DNA of 20,502 nucleotides, taken from Hypsibius dujardini (Eukaryota > Tardigrada > Eutardigrada > Parachela > Hypsibiidae). The position numbers and the translations under genes were made by a program. Positions within the stretch are counted from its first letter, which is position 1; each line of letters opens with the position of its first letter. Below are positions 18,809 to 20,502 of this stretch, in pieces. Under the pieces are notes generated by a model. It ran no database searches. It was given only the letters and a program-made list of their open reading frames with translations, and was not told the DNA's origin. The stretch is from NCBI GenBank assembly GCA_001579985.1, contig LRSR01012620.1, positions 1 through 20,502 on the forward strand. Reading direction: 5' to 3'.

Positions 18809-19070
18809 AAGATGCAGACGCCAGGAGTGTTCCTTCCAAAAATCGGCCACATTTTATCATATTTTTCTCTGTTACGGCATAATTGGTGACGCGTATACGA
18901 AAAAATCAAAACATAATCGAGTTTGCGCGCATTTGACATCACCAAATGAAATCGCTGGGTATAAGAAGAGAATTTTCAAAAGGCATTGCAGAATACTAAT
19001 CATCATCCTAGTTCGTCGCAATAAAACAAGAATTGTCTCAAAAAGAATGATGACCAGTTAAACCGCCTTT

Positions 19071-19660
19071 TCATCCCAAAGCGACAGTAAGCGCAGCTCG
19101 TGCGGCGTTGATTGCGTCCGCGGCCAGTCCGTCGGCCACGCCCACCGCCACCAGGGCCGCCGCAGTGGCCGCGTTCTCCGCGGTCAAGCGAGCCGCATCC
19201 GCGGGTGCATGAATGGCGATCCACACAGTCAAGGCAGCGGCTTCGGCGGTCCGAGCAGTCGCCAGGCCGTTATTAGCGACCACTTCCGCTGGAGACCCAA
19301 CGGCGGCGGCAGCGACGAGCTGGGCCGTCGCGACGTTGGCCCGGGCGTCAGACAGGGCCTTGTCGACAACCTCGGTCGCGACGATGTAGTTCTGGGCCGC
19401 AGCGGCAAATGCGGATTCCTTATTGGCTTGTATTTGGAGGTGGTCGCTGACGTTTTTGGAGAGGGCCGCAGCAATGGCGTGGTTACAGGCTTCTTGCGGA
19501 GTTTCGGCGTTGCGACTGAAGCGACTGCCTGAAACTATAAAAATAATTTTATTCTAATTAAAAATGTGTATAACGTCGGGCCGCAGAAGAGTTAGCCTTT
19601 CTTACCTCCAGATACGGCCACTACAACGGCAAAGAAAATGAGGGCGACGAAGGACTGCAT
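19071..19660 (-). CDS. Secreted alanine-rich helical protein, copy C
   Basis: Two exons, 19660-19606 and 19534-19071, with a short phase-1 intron of 71 bp (GGAG|GTAAGA ... TTATAG|TTTC), encode 172 residues. The acceptor was chosen to match copies A and B. Using the TTTCAG five bases further in would break the frame relative to them. The signal peptide is MQSFVALIFFAVVVAVSGG. The mature part begins VSGSRFSRN, has the single Cys of TPQEAC, and keeps the same last 70 residues as copy B. Its N-terminal half mixes residues of A (AQLVAAAAVGS) and B (VATEVVDKALS). No frame break is seen, so all three copies look intact. Function unknown; see copy A. Confidence 0.82.
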
Positions 19661-19760
19661 GATGGTTGGTTTCAAGGATTTGTTGAGAGGAAGTGGTTGT
19701 CCGTTAGAGAAAAAGATTAAGAGATGCAAGAAGTTGACGCTGTTATTAGAAAAATGTACT

Positions 19761-19770
19761 TGTATATATA
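19761..19770 (-). promoter_or_regulatory. TATA-like box of copy C
   Basis: TATATATACA on the minus strand lies about 105 bases upstream of the copy C start codon, at the same spot as in copies A and B. Confidence 0.5.
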
Positions 19771-20502
19771 CTAAAAAAATTGGCGCGTCTGTAACATAAG
19801 GATATGTACCGGTAGTGCCTAGTCAGCAGCGAGGGTCATTTTGTCGTTATTACTATTGTTGAGTGCCTTGGTACTCCGAATTTGATGACTCGAGCAACAA
19901 AGTCGCTTTCCATCCAAATGGTTCCCACATCCCGGAGTGTCGAGGATTCAGCTTTGTGGCTTTTATCGTTCGGGAATGCTCAAAACTATTTCGAGTAAAG
20001 ATTTCAGTGTCATCTGAAACGAACATGTTTTTAAAAACTGGAAACCTAGTTAGTTTGGAAGGGTTAACGCTGACCCTGTTTGGAAACCTCGACCCGCTCT
20101 TGGTCCCCTTCGTTCGTGCGGAATAAGCATTACAGAGATAAGGGGTTTCTGAGGGGCGGTAAAATGGGGTATGTACAAAACAAGATAGCGGTCTTTGCGT
20201 CGGCTCAACGGTTGTCCCAAAAATTATTGGAAGAAAAGAATCACCAGATGCAGTTTCAGAAAATGAAATTGTTGTGGAATATTTCGCAGCGTTCGCATGA
20301 CCGCTGGAAAGAAATCCGATTTTACGGCCAGATGTTTCCGAGTTCGTGATAGAAGGTTCGGGTCGCCGGTCGTGTATGTTTCTGTGTTTGTGTCTAGGTT
20401 TTCATCTGGGTCAGTATCCGTGTCAGAGTTTGTTGCCTTTATTTCACGTTAGTCCGCGCCGATGGAGGGAGGAGTTTTATTCACGAGACTAGGAATCCGA
20501 TT
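19771..20502. repeat. Duplicated upstream block of copy C, running into the next unit junction
   Basis: This matches the upstream blocks of A and B through CTCGACCCGCTCTTGGTCCC and on to TTAGTCCGCGCCGATGG. The window ends in GGAATCCGATT, which corresponds to GAATCTGATT just before TCCGGCCAGG in the junction after copy B. No gene recognised. Confidence 0.75.

Noticed and set aside
9818-19532. A 107-codon open frame on the plus strand, antisense to exon 2 in all three alanine-rich copies
   Set aside because: It is retained because the sense strand is constrained and rich in GCN codons, which leaves the antisense frame free of stops. There is no independent sign of coding.
10911-20126. A 41-codon plus-strand frame ending VPFVRAE, present upstream of each alanine-rich gene (start lost in copy C)
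   Set aside because: Differences between copies A and B fall mostly at first and second codon positions, so it does not evolve like a coding sequence. It is simply part of the duplicated block.

Overview
This is nuclear DNA from a multicellular animal. Every confident gene is split by spliceosomal GT-AG introns, two genes are metazoan-specific (an opsin and a VIPAS39/SPE-39 homologue), and the spaces between genes are full of MITE-like elements and (GACA)n microsatellites. I cannot name the species. An ecdysozoan is plausible and a tardigrade is my best guess, but nothing in the window proves it.

Layout. 1-1171 (+): the 3' end of a gene ending in a MAM domain. 1685-2384: a complete 700-bp non-autonomous hAT-type element with an 8-bp target duplication. 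3014-7991 (-): a complete ciliary-type opsin of 383 aa in eight coding exons, with several MITE-like repeats and a tRNA-like relic in its introns. 9060-20502: an array of three paralogous two-exon genes (all -) for small secreted proteins very rich in alanine (copy A 9680-10567, copy B 12849-13588, copy C 19071-19660), each inside a larger duplicated block. 15587-18582 (+): a complete VIPAS39 (SPE-39/VIPAR) gene of 530 aa in four exons, lying inside the array between copies B and C and bounded on both sides by (GACA)n tracts.

How the genes relate. There is no operon logic. The opsin is a light receptor, VIPAS39 works in VPS33B-dependent endolysosomal trafficking, and the alanine-rich proteins look secreted and helical with unknown function. 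The alanine-rich family is the best candidate for something undescribed: each copy has a signal-peptide exon, a TATA-like box, a strongly constrained C-terminal half and a 22-residue internal periodicity. The opsin is notable for a Tyr at the vertebrate counterion site with Glu kept at the ancestral site, four introns at the positions and phases of vertebrate rhodopsin introns, and a 24-nt microexon.

All splice sites, alignments and domain calls were made by eye. No database search was run.
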